Assembly (NCBI GenBank): GCA_030549175.1
Contig: JAUKUA010000001.1
Coordinates: forward strand, 7,440,001 to 7,504,000
DNA from: Lasiosphaeris hirsuta
Taxonomy: Eukaryota; Ascomycota; Sordariomycetes; Sordariales; Lasiosphaeriaceae
Reading direction: 5' to 3'
Length of the DNA: 64,000 nt
A program made the position numbers and the translations under genes. This document shows positions 1 to 13,664 of this stretch, in pieces; the first letter of the stretch is position 1, and each line of letters opens with the position of its first letter. The notes under the pieces are model-generated. The model worked only from the letters and a program-made list of their open reading frames with translations. It had not been told where the DNA came from and made no database searches.

Positions 1-394
1 TGAGCTTGAGCCTGTGCGAGCGCAGGATCTGGCGGCATTCGTCCTCGTCGAGGAGCTTGGAGGCCTCGGGCTTGGAAGCAAGGGGTTCGGGGTTGGCGGC
101 GGGAGCTGAGACGGTTGAGGTGGTGTCGGGCGCCGGGGCCGCTGGCTTGGGGTTGAAGTAGTCGACATCGCTCACTTCGCTGTCGTTGTCGCTATCCTCG
201 CCGTCTGCTGCATCGTCGGCCTGAGCACCCTTTCTCCTCTTCCTCTTCTTGCTTTTTGTTGTGCCGATATCGTCGTGGAAAAACTGTGGGTTCGGGCGCG
301 ATCCCGACGAGGGGAGGAGTGGTGTGCCAGCCGTTTGCGCTTTCCTTTGGGGATTGGGCTTGAGGCCCCGGGAGAGGACCTTCAGAATATCCAT
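1..394 (-). CDS. ROK1: DEAD-box RNA helicase Rok1, N-terminal part (3' end outside window)
   Basis: The frame reads from ATG at 394 through the left window edge, giving about 131 residues. It starts MDILKVLSRGLKP, followed by a Lys/Arg-rich nuclear-type stretch and an acidic Asp/Ser stretch. It ends in LLDEDECRQILRSHRLKL, which I recognise as the segment just before the helicase core of fungal Rok1. Rok1 is a nucleolar DEAD-box ATPase acting in early 18S rRNA processing. The catalytic motifs lie beyond the edge, so the assignment rests on this N-terminal pattern alone. The ATG chosen is the first in frame and sits just before a region with no continuing frame. Confidence 0.8.
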   Translation of the reverse strand, partial: MDILKVLSRGLKPNPQRKAQTAGTPLLPSSGSRPNPQFFHDDIGTTKSKKRKRRKGAQADDAADGEDSDNDSEVSDVDYFNPKPAAPAPDTTSTVSAPAANPEPLASKPEASKLLDEDECRQILRSHRLKL

Positions 395-880
395 GGCGAT
401 CGAGTGTGATTTGGTTGTTGATGCGCAAATCCGAAATTTTGGAAAGGCAATTGGCAAGGCTGACGGGGAAAAATTGGCCTGCCCCGCAGTGGAGACAACA
501 CGGGGAGCTTTGGCCTCGTTCGCCAATTAGCGGATAGGACCGAGCAGGGATGGTGCAGCCTTGTAAATGCGAGCAGTTGACGAGGGGACACGGGGACACT
601 GAATGATAGAAAGGTATAACATAACATCAAATATCGACTGCGAGTAGGGGACCAGATGAAGAAAACAGTATTTCAAGAAGAAAAAAAATCCCTTGCTACC
701 AAGCCATTACAGTACTCGAGTGTAAATTTTCAAAGACTTGACATCATACACGTCATACGTTCAGGTGTCGAGTTGATTCCTATGGTGATAGATACATTGG
801 CCCTTCGATGTTGGGGCCATCCATCTCGGCCGAGTATGGCATGTCATCCACTCCGTAAATCATATACTACACTCCGCACG
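395..880. other. Intergenic: ROK1 upstream region and SAM37 3' flank
   Basis: About 490 bases between the ROK1 start and the SAM37 stop. It should hold the ROK1 promoter and 5' UTR and the SAM37 3' UTR. I see no gene or RNA in it. Confidence 0.6.
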
Positions 881-2130
881 CTACCTCCCGTACGGAGCCC
901 CAGCCAACCCAGAAAGTGGCCTCTTCCATATTTGAAGAGGTAACCCAAAGGCAGGCAATCCACCCAACGACCGCAGACTTGGCCCATATCCTGCCATTGA
1001 GCCGAAACCCAGCACAGCCGAAGTAGCAAAGGTGAGGAAGAGCATATTCGCCGCAAGAGACGTCCCGACGCTACCTTTGTGTGCATTCCCCACCGCCTGA
1101 CTTTGAAGTGCCCGCCTCTTTACACCAGCCCAAAACCGGTGCCACGCCTGCCCAAACACAGGCACATCCTTGATCAGCCCATTGGCAAACCGGGCTCCAA
1201 CCCGGAGAACTCGGTTCTCCGGCCCATCCCGCACCCATAGCAACTTCGACCCTGGAGGGAATACCGCGGCCCATAGCTTTTTGAGAGCCTGCGCACAGGT
1301 CGGGTACTTTTCCCTCATAACGTCACTCAACCACGGCCTCGGCAAGGCCGTAACATCCATCAACGCCAGGTACGCAAGCCCAAGACACCTCGTCTCCCTG
1401 CTGACCCCATCCCAATCCACCGCAGCCAGCACCTCCAAAACGTCCCCGGCCAACCTCTCCAACCTAATCCGGCCCTTCTGCTCCGGCGCCAGCATCTCGC
1501 GCACCGTCTTCTTGGCGGTGACCCACCCCGCGGCGGCGGCCGCCGCCTCCAGCCGCTCCTCCTTCTCCGCCACCGCGTCCGTGTCGAGCGCCGACATACC
1601 GAGGTGCTCGGCGCGGCGCGTCATGGCGGCGCGGATCGCCGGCGGCTCGGTCCAGGCCAGCGGGAAGGGCAGGATGGCGCTGTAGGCGGGGCGGGTGCCG
1701 GCGGCCCAGTTGGCCGAAGAGACGTAGAGGGAGAGGGCGAGCAGGGGCGCCGCGTGCAGCGCCAGGAAGGCCGTGTACGCGGCCGAGTCGGCCTTCTGGG
1801 CGGGGGTCAGGGGCGGTCCGTCGCGGACGACGCCGGTGGTGCGCATGGAGATGGAGGTGGCGGTTTGAATGAAGGCGGTGATGGCGGCGAAGCTGGGTAT
1901 CCAGGTATTGGTGGAGCGGATGTAGAGGGAGGGGAGCTGATCTGGGAGGGTGTTAGTGGAGGATTTGAGAGGCGGCGGGGTGTCTTACTGGTTGGCACAG
2001 CTGAGGGGCTGGTTGGGATGAGTGTGAATACTCCAGGACTCAGTGTTTGTGTGAAGTATGCGATTGTTGCGAGACATTCTGGGTCGATAGACGGCAGGCC
2101 AAAGGCCCCGCCCCAAACGTGAAGTTCCAT
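881..2130 (-). CDS. SAM37: SAM37/metaxin-like mitochondrial outer-membrane protein
   Basis: Two exons (2130-1989 and 1941-881) give 400 residues. The 47-nt intron (1942-1988) has a GTAAGA donor, a CACTAAC branch site and a CAG acceptor, and the split codon makes Asn. The N-terminus MELHVWGGAFGLPSIDPEC is the start of the Tom37/metaxin N-terminal domain. The family belongs to the sorting and assembly machinery, which inserts beta-barrel proteins into the mitochondrial outer membrane. A hydrophobic stretch near the C-terminus (about residues 345-365) fits a membrane anchor. The start at 2130 is preferred over an ATG 15 nt upstream because the family begins at MELHVW. It faces the long gene-poor interval, which therefore includes its promoter. 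Confidence 0.85.
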
Positions 2131-5100
2131 GGTTAGTTCCATCAAAGAAAGTTTATTATTTCAGTGTTGTGGCTCTTATCGAGAGAGAGCAAAGGGGATA
2201 ATTGGCGATGAATAAGTTGGTGGAATGGGGTGCCCTAGCTCGAGTCCTGGACCTTCAAATCCACAATGCAGTGCTTGTCAAATTGTCAATCAAACCACCG
2301 TGGTCCACCTCCACGAACTCACGTGGCGATAACCGCCGATAACAAAACCACTCAATCTCATCTTCAACTCCCCACAACAAAACACACGCTAGGCGGGAAG
2401 GACGCGGGCAGGAGCGCCGCTGACGAAATCAAAATTCGGGTATCGGCTAGGGAAAGTGGAACGATGCTCAGCGCAACTCGTTCGTATTCTTTTCCACTTC
2501 AGTGAAGGCTCGGGATGCTGCATTCAGTTCGCAGTTGCGCCTGGATCCATTCTCGCATGGTACGATTTCTATCGGAAATGGACATATGACATGTCTAGCC
2601 CGCCGAGTACGAGTCCCTATCCGCGCTTTCCCATAGACATAGTATAGCTCTCCGCTCCGCCGAGGCAAGACAAGGCGTTTCAATCTCTCTGGTGTGTAGC
2701 ACCAAGTATATCCCATGATGTCTGTCCGTTGCCAGAGCCGCCGATGATGCCTTGACGGCCGCCGACAGGGCTGTTCAGTTCTGTGCAACTCGGTTTGGGA
2801 ACTTTTGGGGAAGAAGATCCACGAAAGAGAGCTTTGGGCCTGGCAGGCGACACACATTGCGAGATCGACGACATGCTCCAGAGGACAGCTTTAACTAGTT
2901 TGCTGTGCAACCGCCATTGGATGGTCGTCCCTGCTGCGGTTTTGGTTGTGGGGGCCGGTTGATGTCGCTCTCTTTCTCTCCCCATCGACTTACGCTCGTC
3001 TGATCAAATCCGGACGAGAGTGCATGCAACCTCGGACCTTGGTCTTAGACATGAATGCCAACGATGGTGTCCCTTGCTTTCCAATGCGGCTGATCTATCT
3101 TCGATATTGGATCGACTCTCTCCAAGACAAGTCGCATCTGAGCGGAGTTTGGAGCCCCAGAGTCGCAATTGCTTCAAACTCCCACCGAAAATCAAGATGG
3201 AATGCAAATGATGGACACTTGCGTTTCGACAACACAGGGGTACTGCTTGGAATTGACGGTACACGATTACAGCAATGGGGGCAGCATGATGTTTCTGATG
3301 GGAAGTCGCATTATAATTGACTCATTATTTGATGTTTGTAATAGCGTGCATCATGTATTCTGATGGCTGTTCCAAGAGGTCTAGCTAGCCTAGCCTCGAT
3401 CACTCCGCGCGATGCTCCTCCATCCCGTGGGCTCCTCATTGAGGATGCCCACCCAGGAATCCCAGAGCCACTCACACGCTCCAGTCCCAGCCACCGAATC
3501 CCATCCCCATGTACTCGATCATAGCCCTGCTTCCTGATTTATCGGCGATCGTGGTATCCCCATTTGACGCCGGTCCGATGCTCTCCTTCTAATGAATAAA
3601 TGACCCGGATGACAAACTCGACCTCCCTCGTGTCATGCGAAATAGAAAGAGGAAAACTGCTGATTAAAAACGCCGTATCCGAGGTGGTAGTACATGTGAA
3701 ATGCGTGCGAGTAATGCCGTACGCTAAGCTTGAAGTGAAGTTTCGCAAAATGGAAAGAAGTTGAGGCTCCCAATGAGCCTGCTCGGGGAACACATCCATA
3801 AGATGCTAGGGTGGGGATGCCGTCAGGGCCGTGGTGACTGAAGGGCTGATGCGACCACGACTGTCGCCTGTAACACAGCATAATGTCGAGGAGGGGAAAG
3901 CAACCCGCAGTTACTGGCCTGCCACTGCTGACGGGATTTAATTGGTGATGTGGTGGTGATGTCAAGGCTGATGGTGAGGGGTTGTTGCTTTTGATGTGCT
4001 GCGCGGGGGCGCCAGGCATGCGGAAAGCGCGATGACATGCAGCTCCAGAGTCTGCATCCGACACCCAACACGGCAAGTCCGATGCGCCGAGGGCGATTTG
4101 CTGCTCCGCGTTCTGCGGCGAATGATATTCGGATATTCGGGCTGGTGCGATGCGGTCCAAAGACGGGTTGCTAACAAGGCGTGGTGACATAGTGGTATGA
4201 ATGCACCAAGAGATGAGTGAGGCGTTGATTCTCGATCGGTATGCTATCCGCTGCCTTACCCGCGCTTGGGAAGAGGAGGAAGGGGCCGGCTGGGCGGGGG
4301 GCCAGGGCAGGGAGGAAGCTGCGAGGGACGTTGAGCAGGCATGTTGATGTGGTTGTGGTGTTGGCCGTTGGTAAGTGGGCGGTGTATCTTGGTGCTTCCG
4401 AGGAAAGCGGGTTGTGGACGAGAGGCTGTTTGTTGGGCTGATGGTTGCTGGTTGAGCTGGGAGCAGGAGCAGGAGCAGATATATATCTGGCTGTGGTTGG
4501 TATGCTCTGATTGTGGTTCGACTAGCTGTTGTTTGGTCTGATGATGGTTCGAAGCAGGCAACGGCGGGGGGAGGGAGGAAGGCTGTGGTCGCCTTATGTA
4601 GTTGGCATCTGGCGACTGACAACTTCGAGATTGCTCTTACACAGAGTACATCACAAGCCGGGATGGAAGGAACAGGGCTGTGGGCAGTTGCGAGGACTTG
4701 TGGGGCTTAGAGCTGGGACCGCGCATGGATGACTGGATGTAGGCGGTACAGCGCAGGGGGGGGACGTGTACAAACCATTTGGCCAGGTGGCCGCCCAACA
4801 AGCGGTGCATGGTACACAAGGATGAGGTCGTGCAAACCAAAAGGCAGGTACCGAGACTTGGTGGAGTACCTAAGTTGCGGTGACGCAGACACGTCTTGGC
4901 GATGGATGTCCTGAACGAGAACAGGCTCCTGGCCTGAGGTGGAGTTCGCACACCGCGCAAAAATGAAACGCCAGCAAGGAACAGGCCCCCCTGTCGATAT
5001 ACAGCTGCCCCTGGTCGGCAAGACACGAGTTGTACTGTACCTGCCACCTGTACCGCTCCAAGGCCATCGCAGTGCCTCGCTGCAGTCCGCGATGGACGCC

Positions 5101-8100
5101 TGAAATTTGGAAATAGACCGCCTGAAAATAGCGGTCGAGCGGCCGGCGATGGCAGCTGAGCCAGGCACACCCAGATTGACCGCCCAGCATCTCCCAGCTT
5201 CCATGCCCGTGCTTGCCAGCTGGCCTCGGGTCAGGTACCTACGGCGCAGGGAGGCACCTCGGCGTGAACAGTCTGATCAATGTCTGTCTCCTCAACAAGA
5301 CCGGGCACAGGGCCCTCAACCTGAAAGGTTTCCAACACCGGCGCGAATCGCCGGCGGTTGGGCATCGCTACCTTGCTTCACTCACGCCTCGGGCACAGAG
5401 CACGTCCGCAATCGCTTCTGGTCGCATCTGGGCAGGGTCTTGAAGGGCGCAAAATCCAGCCTGGCAAGGTGGGCTGGCCAGCACAAATGGAAGCGCCCGC
5501 ATCGCAGGGCTCGGGAGCTGTCTCCTGGGTAGCCTGGGCTTCAATACTTTGGGGTTGAAAAGGGCCTCGCACAGGAGCTGAGGACGATCCGTTGCAAAAA
5601 TGCAAATGCAAATTTAGTGCTGGAGCGCCCGCGTGCGGGCGAGACATCGCTGCCGCGTAGAAGCCTCGTGGAAGGCACGGATGCTCCACAGCTCATTTCA
5701 AACGGTCATTGGCATTCCTAAGGCACAGAATTTGAGAAAGAACTCCCACTTTCGCAGGCCTTTACCGTAGGTTTTCCAGGGGGAGTGGGCCCCTGTCAAG
5801 AGGGTTCGGGCTTCATTTCAGGCAGGCTAACGCCCTGGAAAATTTGAGTTTCTCGCCTCCACGCAACCGGCCTCAGGGGCCGAGACTGCAACACGCACAT
5901 CGCGCGCAACGCGCCTGCCCCTTATCCGGACGCACAAAGCCAAGCGGCCTGAGGAAAAAATATGATGAGGCTATTACCCTATGCAGACCTAGTCAGATCT
6001 AGTGTTTTTCCATTAACTTTTTCTGCCTGTTTGAAGATGAGTTGAAACAGCTCTCTCAAAAAGAACCCTTTTGGTGCTGAGACAGCCGCGGAGGACAAGC
6101 TCAGGGGCATCCCCCATCTAGCAAACCCGTATGCAGCCGGTGGTCAGCTGGCTCCGTCGCTGCAACCACTGTCTACTCGACCACTCGTATTGCTAAGGTG
6201 TGCAGTGGTGTAATTGCGTACCATGACCCCGTTCACACCACGATGCGCGGCCCGCGTACTGTACATACATGGTTAGGAGCAGGAATAGTACATAGTATCA
6301 GCGGATAGTCGTACAGGGTAAGACTTTGGGCTGAGGAACCGACGGTGGCTGAGAGTTGTAATCCTCTCCTACACTTACTTCCGTGCCCAAGATGATAGAT
6401 CACAATGGGCACAGTATAATGGTGGGGAGGGGGAGGGAGAATGAGGCAGTTCGCCGGCCGGCAAGTCGGATCACATCATCCCAATGCGCGGGTTCCTCTG
6501 TGGTCTTGTTGGCGTCATTGTCCCAAGCAGGCGGATGGATTCCCACGGCAGAATGGTGACTTGTTTGCAGCAGGGCGCCGCTCCTCCGCATTTGGGCTTG
6601 CTTTTTCCTGGGCCCAGAAAGGCAGTGTTGATGCAGTCCCGGAGCTCGACCTCAGATCAGACTGAGGCTGACAGGGAACACCAACCTTCTCCTGCCTCTC
6701 TTTGATGCTAGCCTCCTAGTGCCCGCCCGGGGCCTCCGGCGCTGCCGGTGTTGCGATTCGCGCACAGGACGAAACTTGGTCCCATCGTCCTAGGCTTTGC
6801 TCCCAAATGCTCGAGACGCAACACTTGCCGACGGACTAGCCCACGCGTCGACATCCATCGTTTTACTCAGCGCCGGATGCCTCCCGCCAGCGCAGCCGGG
6901 CCTGACATGGAGGAGCGGGACGGGAATAAGGTCGCCAGGCGGTCCCTCGTTGGGTTGAGCAGCCCACCACCTCTAGAAGGCTTTCCGTCTTCCATCCAGG
7001 CACAGAACGCAGCAGGACGGCAGCGCCAGTCTCGATTGGATTATCAACCGCGTAAAGTGGTGAAAGAGGTTCTTGGTCAGTGTGCAGTGCCCGGGGCAAG
7101 GTCGGCCCCTCCTGCCCCACGCGCGTCGCAAGGCCATCCTTTTCCCCGCACACCACCACAGTTGATGACCACAAACGCATGGGATACATTGGCTGAGGTC
7201 AGATGGGACCTTGTGACAACCCAATGTCGGTGTGGAAGCAACGTGGGAGATTAAACTTGCTTCCACATGCGGGAATCCGGCCTCGACCCCGCCAGACTAC
7301 GTTTCCCATCGAACTCCCAAGAGCCATGAGTCACCGTGTGCTGGCAAGTCCGGAGACACTTGGCGGCCGTCTTGAACTGATGAGACTACTCTAGGAAAGA
7401 GACCGTATGGGTTACGATGTGACGGCCACCTCGAGACGCCCGCAGCGGGGGCGATGTCATAGAGGCTCGCCGCTTTGTTTCAATCAGTGTCGGCCCTGCA
7501 GGACAGCAAAGAAACCAACAATGCAAACAATTGCCCTGCCTTAGCCCGGGAGGAGCACATACTCAGATCGGAAACATGCTGAGAGTCTGTCACAGTGAGA
7601 CTCTGTGGCTCTGCTGGGCGCTGAGGTGGGAGAGCGGTTAGCTCCACTGTGCCGGGCCCCCGGATGGAAGCGTAGGCTAGCGCAGGGTTCCTGCAGTGAT
7701 CACCCGTCACTGGCAACGCAACGAGCGCAACATGGTCACAGGCGACCTGGCCACCGAGCGCTTAATCGCCAGTATGGTCACCTTACAGCGTCAAAGCGAC
7801 CGGATTGCACACCTTGATATCGTGTAACTCAACAGACATTCCCGGCCCGATACCAGCGGCTGGCGGCTACCAAAACTCTTATGGCCATCGGGGCGCATGT
7901 CGATACAACATGGACCCCAACAACAGACTTACATGCCTGCCAGCGTACTTTTGGCCACGCATGGCCTAGGGGTTTCAACTCCCAACAGTGTGCTAATTTT
8001 GCGGGCGTGATATCAGCAAGGCAGGGGAGAAGGCGCGAGCCGAGGGCGGCACAACCTGGAACACGCCAAACTGCATGCTGTGGAAACGAAACATTCGCTG

Positions 8101-11100
8101 AACTTACTTGCATTCCAGTATCACGTTACTCACAGGCCCGGGGATGAATACTACACTAGCAAGTTCGTAAACCCGATTGCGGCCGGTTCGCATCTCTCAT
8201 CTTCTGTTGGATCACCTCTGGTCCGAGTCTCAGGGATCAGTGTAGCTCCGTTCTCATTTTAGCACATCGTTGCATCAATTGGGACCTGAATTCCAATACG
8301 GACTCCACGTGCTCAAATCTGCGGATAGCCCCTTATCATCCCCTTGGAGAGGCTGGCTGGTGGTAGGAGCAGCCAACGCCTGTGCTCACAACGGAAAACC
8401 CAAAGCAGCTGGGTCACGAGGTAGACTTCGTTCCTTATTTTGGCAGGTAAGTCTCATCTGCGCGGTTGAACGTCTAGACTCTGGGAAACAGGGGCCGATG
8501 TGGGCGGTGTTTCGCGACTTACCTCAGTTCTAGCCCCCGCAAGCAGCCACGGCGGCGCAAGAAGTGTGTGACGACAGTGACACCTCTGGGCGTTTCCCAG
8601 AGCGGCGACCCGGCAGCCTGGATAACCGCGCCACTGGCTCCCCCGCGGAACCCGACTGGCTCCAAATCAAATCGCCCAGTTCCTCGCATGGCGCTACTCA
8701 GAAACTCTTCGCCTTCGGAACAGAAGGATCATTGAACCTGAACAGCTGGGATGCTTTGTCTGCCGATCATGGTTCAGAACACCGAACCACCACGGCTCTT
8801 CCAAGTTCCAACTCGAAGGACTTTTGGCAATTTGCTTTCCCCTACACTAATTACCCCAGGATTAGCCTGCCGACCTGTTCACCTGAACCACATGGAAGCG
8901 GGATCGATAATTGGTCGACCCATCCACCGCGCCAATCATCTGACCACAGAGGCGACCATCGGGTCCGACTCCCCTCGGCCAGTCGCTCCGGTTCCAAGCA
9001 CACCAAAGCATCTGCCCCTGACGGGAAGGCATGGCAGGATTGGTTCGCCGTCGCAGGCACACCCTAAGGACCATCTTGGGATACCAGGCTTCCAGAAGGC
9101 GCAGAAGCCTGTCAAAACGCGCGACCGAGGCTCTTGATGCCACACCGCCGGTTCAGCACGACCGTTATCCCGCTCGCCCCTCGCAACACGGGCGGGCAAA
9201 CTTGGCTCGGTTGCGACTCTGGTGATTTCACGAAACATTGGAAGCGTGTGAAGACGAGCCTGCTGACGCTTTTGGCAACGTCGGCTCGGAGTAAGTCGGA
9301 GTGGGGAGCAATTAAGACGCACACACCCCTTTTGAACACCTCTTCTCGGAGCTCTTCGGCCTCTGGCGTTGCGAGAAAATATGCCGAAAGGGAGGTGTCG
9401 AGGCAGCCATCGCTGGGAGTTTCTCAGCATCACTGATAACGAGGGTAAATGTGACAGGTCTTGCCGCGGGGACGCATTGGGTACCACACCACCGAGCAGA
9501 GCGGGAGTAGGAGCTCGGAGGCGGTATCATGTTTCCTGCTCCTACTCGGGCAACCGGCCGATAGGGTGAGGCGCACAATCTGATATGAATACAGGTAGCC
9601 CACACCCTACATCCCACGAAAATACTATACATCCCACGTTGGATGGTTAGCTGGGCTGGGGCAGCCCCAAGCCTACAGGCCTACGGGGTGCGCAACGCCC
9701 AGACAGACATGCATGTTAGGCAGCCCTACGGCTTCGTCGGGAACGCTGACGTCTGCAGTCTGAATGGCCAGCGACCCCATCCTCTTGTCGAGGTGCTGCA
9801 CGACGTCGGTCCCAACGCAGCCTGATTGCAGAACTTGGAAATGCGGTCAGCGGGCGCGGTGCAGTGTCGACGTTTCGCGGGCAGTGCACCCAGCAGCAAT
9901 GCGACTAAATACTACACACTCGCAGAGTGGTATCCGTCGTTGGACAGCGGCATTTCTGCTCTCCACTGCGTGCTTCGGATACGGACCCCGGAGGTGTGAG
10001 GCGTGTCGTACACTCAGCCCGACAATTACCCGTCTCAGCGCATGCTGAGTGAGAAGCTGCAGTGAGGTTGAGAGATATGAGATATATCCGACTGCGCACG
10101 GCACTGCTGTGCGATGCTAACACGTGCGCTTGGCATTTGGTCAGTTTCCCGTCTCGACAAGTTCGGCATGTCGATATCGAGGACTCCCGCCATGTGGGCT
10201 CGTGGAGGGTGGGACGAAACATTATGGCGTACTGCGTATGGAGCAAGACTATTGCGTGCATCAGCTCCAGTTCACGGCTTGTGGATGACGCGATATGGGA
10301 GATTTCAGAACGGAGGCGAACTGTGGACCCGCCGTCCAAAGAGGCAGCCCGGGGACCCGCTATCCATCGGCCACCTCCGGTCGTTGAAATCGAGACACCA
10401 CAGTGGCTCGTGCGAAAGATGGCGAATATTTTGCGGTTTTGGATCAGTTGCAGCTTCAGCTGCCGCTCTCAGCCAGCCTGGCTTGCACAACACACTACAC
10501 TACAGCGTGGCATACCGCTCAGCTGGATTCTGGATCTCCGCCTCGCGGGCCTTTTGCCCGATTGTTCGGTGGCTTGCGAGGGAAGGAGGAGGGCTTCGTG
10601 TTTTGGCCAATCACACGGCATAGACCGCGAATTGGAAATCATGAAACGCCATCTTTCTTTGCCCAAAAGCTCAGTTGTCAGTGCACGCTGCAACCTCTCC
10701 AGGGTAACAACACCTCTGGGAGGCTTGCCCAGGACAAGAACCCAGGCCCCAAGCGCCTCCGACGGGCGTGGGCGTCCCACGAAGAGAAAAAGCTGATGCG
10801 ACCCCTGTCAGCCACGTGGGAAACTTGTGTGCTGCCCAAGAACCCCTGGCGATCGCTGCAAGCGTCCATTTCGGGAATCGCCGCCAAAGCCGGCATACAC
10901 AAAATTGAAGGAGAAGAAATCAGAGACAGGGAGAGACAAGGAGAGACAAGGAGTATCCGTGTCTCGGGCTTTGAGATGGCATTCTGGAACCCGTTCAGGA
11001 CAACACGCCGCTTTGTGCTTTCGAGCGTCTTCGCTTGATGAACAATCAGTATGCTCCACCGCAACATCGCGGCACATGCTGGGCAATGATGCAGGAGCAG

Positions 11101-13664
11101 GGGGACAGGGGCAAGATGATGGGCTGCATGTGTCCTTCCCAAGGTGTTTTTTTTTTCCTGCAAGAGCCGCAGCAGCGTCGGCAGTAATTTGAGCCCTGAA
11201 AAGGAGTTTGAAGTTGTTGAGATTAGCAACCATGCCCGGCGACAGGGAGACGGCCACGAAAGAGAAAGGAAAAGATAGGAGAATGGAAAACCAGATACAG
11301 ACGGCCCTATGCAAGAGCAGGGCCGCATGTCAACGGCACATGCGGCCCACCGCCCACGCGTATCGAAATGCCAACCCGATTGAAATCGGCCCTCAACAAA
11401 TGGTGAGCCTATTCGCACGGGGCAGATTCTGGTTTTTGCTCTGGCCGGCGCGAAGCCCGCACCAGCCAGCTATCTGCCGCCGCCGCCTCCGACTCCTGCA
11501 GGGCCCCATGTCCACCACGTTGCGTCTGGCGAGATGAGATGACACGATGGGTAGCGTATGAGGGATTGAGGGCATTCGGCCTTTCTTTGCTGAAGTGTCA
11601 AGGCAGGAAAGCCGAGGCAGCGCCGGCGCGCGAGCAAGTGCGGCTCTACGCTGACCGCTAACCTTCCCCCTCGGGACACGTAACTCGCCTCCGCGCGTCC
11701 CATGTTCTGCCGCGTTTTTTTTTCGTTTTTTTTTTTTCCTTTCCTCGTCTAGGGAAGTTTTTTCTATTCCTTGTTTGTAATCTCAAAAACCCACGGATAT
11801 AGTGCCACTGTTGAATGTCTTGTGTGGGGGTTCCCGCGGAGAGCCAAACGTGGAAGAAGGGGGCAGGATTGATGATGGGTAGGGGGCCTTTTGCCAGGCT
11901 GACCTTGCAAGTCGTTTTGGGCTCAGGTCCCGAGCGCTGCTTGGAAGTACAGTACATCCGTCCGTTCCCACCGCTTGATAAACCCCGGCCCCCCATTTTT
12001 TTTAATTTTTTTTTTGGGAGATCCCACAGCAGCGCGCACGCGGTTGCGAGCCAGGGGGGGGTACGACCTTAGGTGTCGACAAATTGGCATAGGGCGAGCA
12101 AACGAGGGCTGTGTCAATTCAATTAATCTACGAGCGAGAGCTATTCCTGGTGCCTTGTCCCTCCAGCCTGCCCGTCCGCCCGCACACACACAACAATTAT
12201 TTTGTTTATTCCCCCCTCCCGCTATCTGAGATCTTTTCTTGCCCCGGGTTGAATGCCCCCCGGAGGCGCGGGAACTCGATGGTTGGGTCGGCTCGGGCGG
12301 GAAAATCTTGTTTGCATTCAATGTCAAACAAGACCAATTCCAAAGGCGACCTTGGCTTGTTGTTTTGAGTCTGCACGTTTCGACCCGTTCGGGACGAGAT
12401 TACATTGCATGTTCAACCACCCGAGCCCAGGCCAGGCTCTCTCTCACATGTTGTTGCTGGCCTGAGACCCCACTGCGTCGGTGAGGCGTCCGCCCTCCGC
12501 AAGCCCGCGGGCGTCTAGATCCAGCCTTGTTGTGTGACGCTGTCCAATTTATTGACAGTGGGGCTGCAAAGTGTAGCAATATCGCCCACCAAACAAGGCA
12601 CACTATTTTGAATCAACTGATGAGCAGCTGTTGTGTAATGGGAGCTATCGAAGATGCTGCGTCTTTTGTCTTGGCACACCTAGATTTTGTCTTGCCTGTC
12701 GTGTAAGTGACCGGGCCTCTCGTGAGGCTATAATCGTGATGCCACGGCCGACCTCGGGTTGACCCCGGCTGCCTTTAGATTAGGCTACTTCTAGTAGTAG
12801 CTTAGAGGTCTACCCTAGTCTTGGAATGCTCAAGTACTGCATAGTAGCAAATGGATATCTCATCGTGGAGGCGGGGAATCTTGGGGGGCACTCCATCTTC
12901 TTCTGAGCTCCATGTTCGGCTCCTCCCATTTAGCTGGTATTATCTGAACGGGAAGATTAGCGCGCTGTTAGCTGTGTCATGGTTCCTCCTAGCGCCCTCG
13001 ACGAGAACGTGGTGCTGTTCTGATTGAGGCCCCATCTGTTGCACAAACGCGGCGATTCGCGGGGTTGATGTGATGGGTGTGACAGGAGTATCAGGGGCTA
13101 CTCAAAGGAGCTCTGGGCCCAGTATCGTCAATTGTCAGCTGATCAATTCAATCCGATCTCCAATGGTCGACTCTGAGTGTTTCGAGGTTGGTTTCCTAAC
13201 GGTACCTGGTTTACAGTTTCCAAATCCTTAGTTTGGGAAACAGGAGTTGCGTGAGCTGCCGAGAGCGCAAAGCGTTCCAGTTTCTGCCGCTGCCAGCTCT
13301 GATGCGCACTTGTAGATCCCCTCCCGCACCGCGACGGCTGGTGAGGGGCAGATTCAGGGCAGCCCCTCGGATCGCCAGGCCCTCATCCACCACCCATGCC
13401 ATCGACCTGCCAGCAAACAACAATTTTCAATCTTTTACCAAGAAAGTTGCCCCGATCAGATGTCGTCCCGATGTATTCCATGCGGAAAGCAAGAAAATCT
13501 GCGGGGTCTGGCTGCTCTAGAACTCGCAAGTCTGCTTGCTCTATGACATCAGTTCCTGATCGTCGAACCAGTGTACCCTACGTGGGAGGCGGCGCGGCGG
13601 GGCGTTCTTTGGCAGTTTTCCACACAAACTCCGTGCTGCAACCCGCGGGAAGGAGATGCGTGGC
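2131..13664. other. 11.5-kb interval with no supported gene
   Basis: Open frames here are short, overlap on both strands and show no motif I recognise. The longest (minus strand 4622-3633) is a low-complexity Pro/Ser/Gln translation. Base composition is not AT-rich, so this does not look like a transposon inactivated by RIP. From 11.1 to 12.3 kb there are several T-runs (around 11147-11156, 11715-11738 and 11996-12014) and C/T-rich stretches like those in fungal promoters and 5' UTRs. Long non-coding transcripts or a fast-evolving multi-exon gene cannot be excluded. Confidence 0.5.

Noticed and set aside
3633..4622. 329-residue minus-strand open frame
   Set aside because: The translation is a low-complexity Pro/Ser/Gln/Leu mixture with no domain, typical of C/T-rich non-coding sequence.
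8564..9067. 167-residue plus-strand open frame in the gene-poor interval
   Set aside because: No recognisable family or fold and overlapped by equally long frames on the other strand.
10062..10796. 244-residue plus-strand open frame
   Set aside because: No motif, several competing frames on both strands, composition unlike the real genes here.
12637..12710. Short reading frame followed by a perfect GTAAGT donor
   Set aside because: No downstream exon with an open frame could be joined; likely chance.
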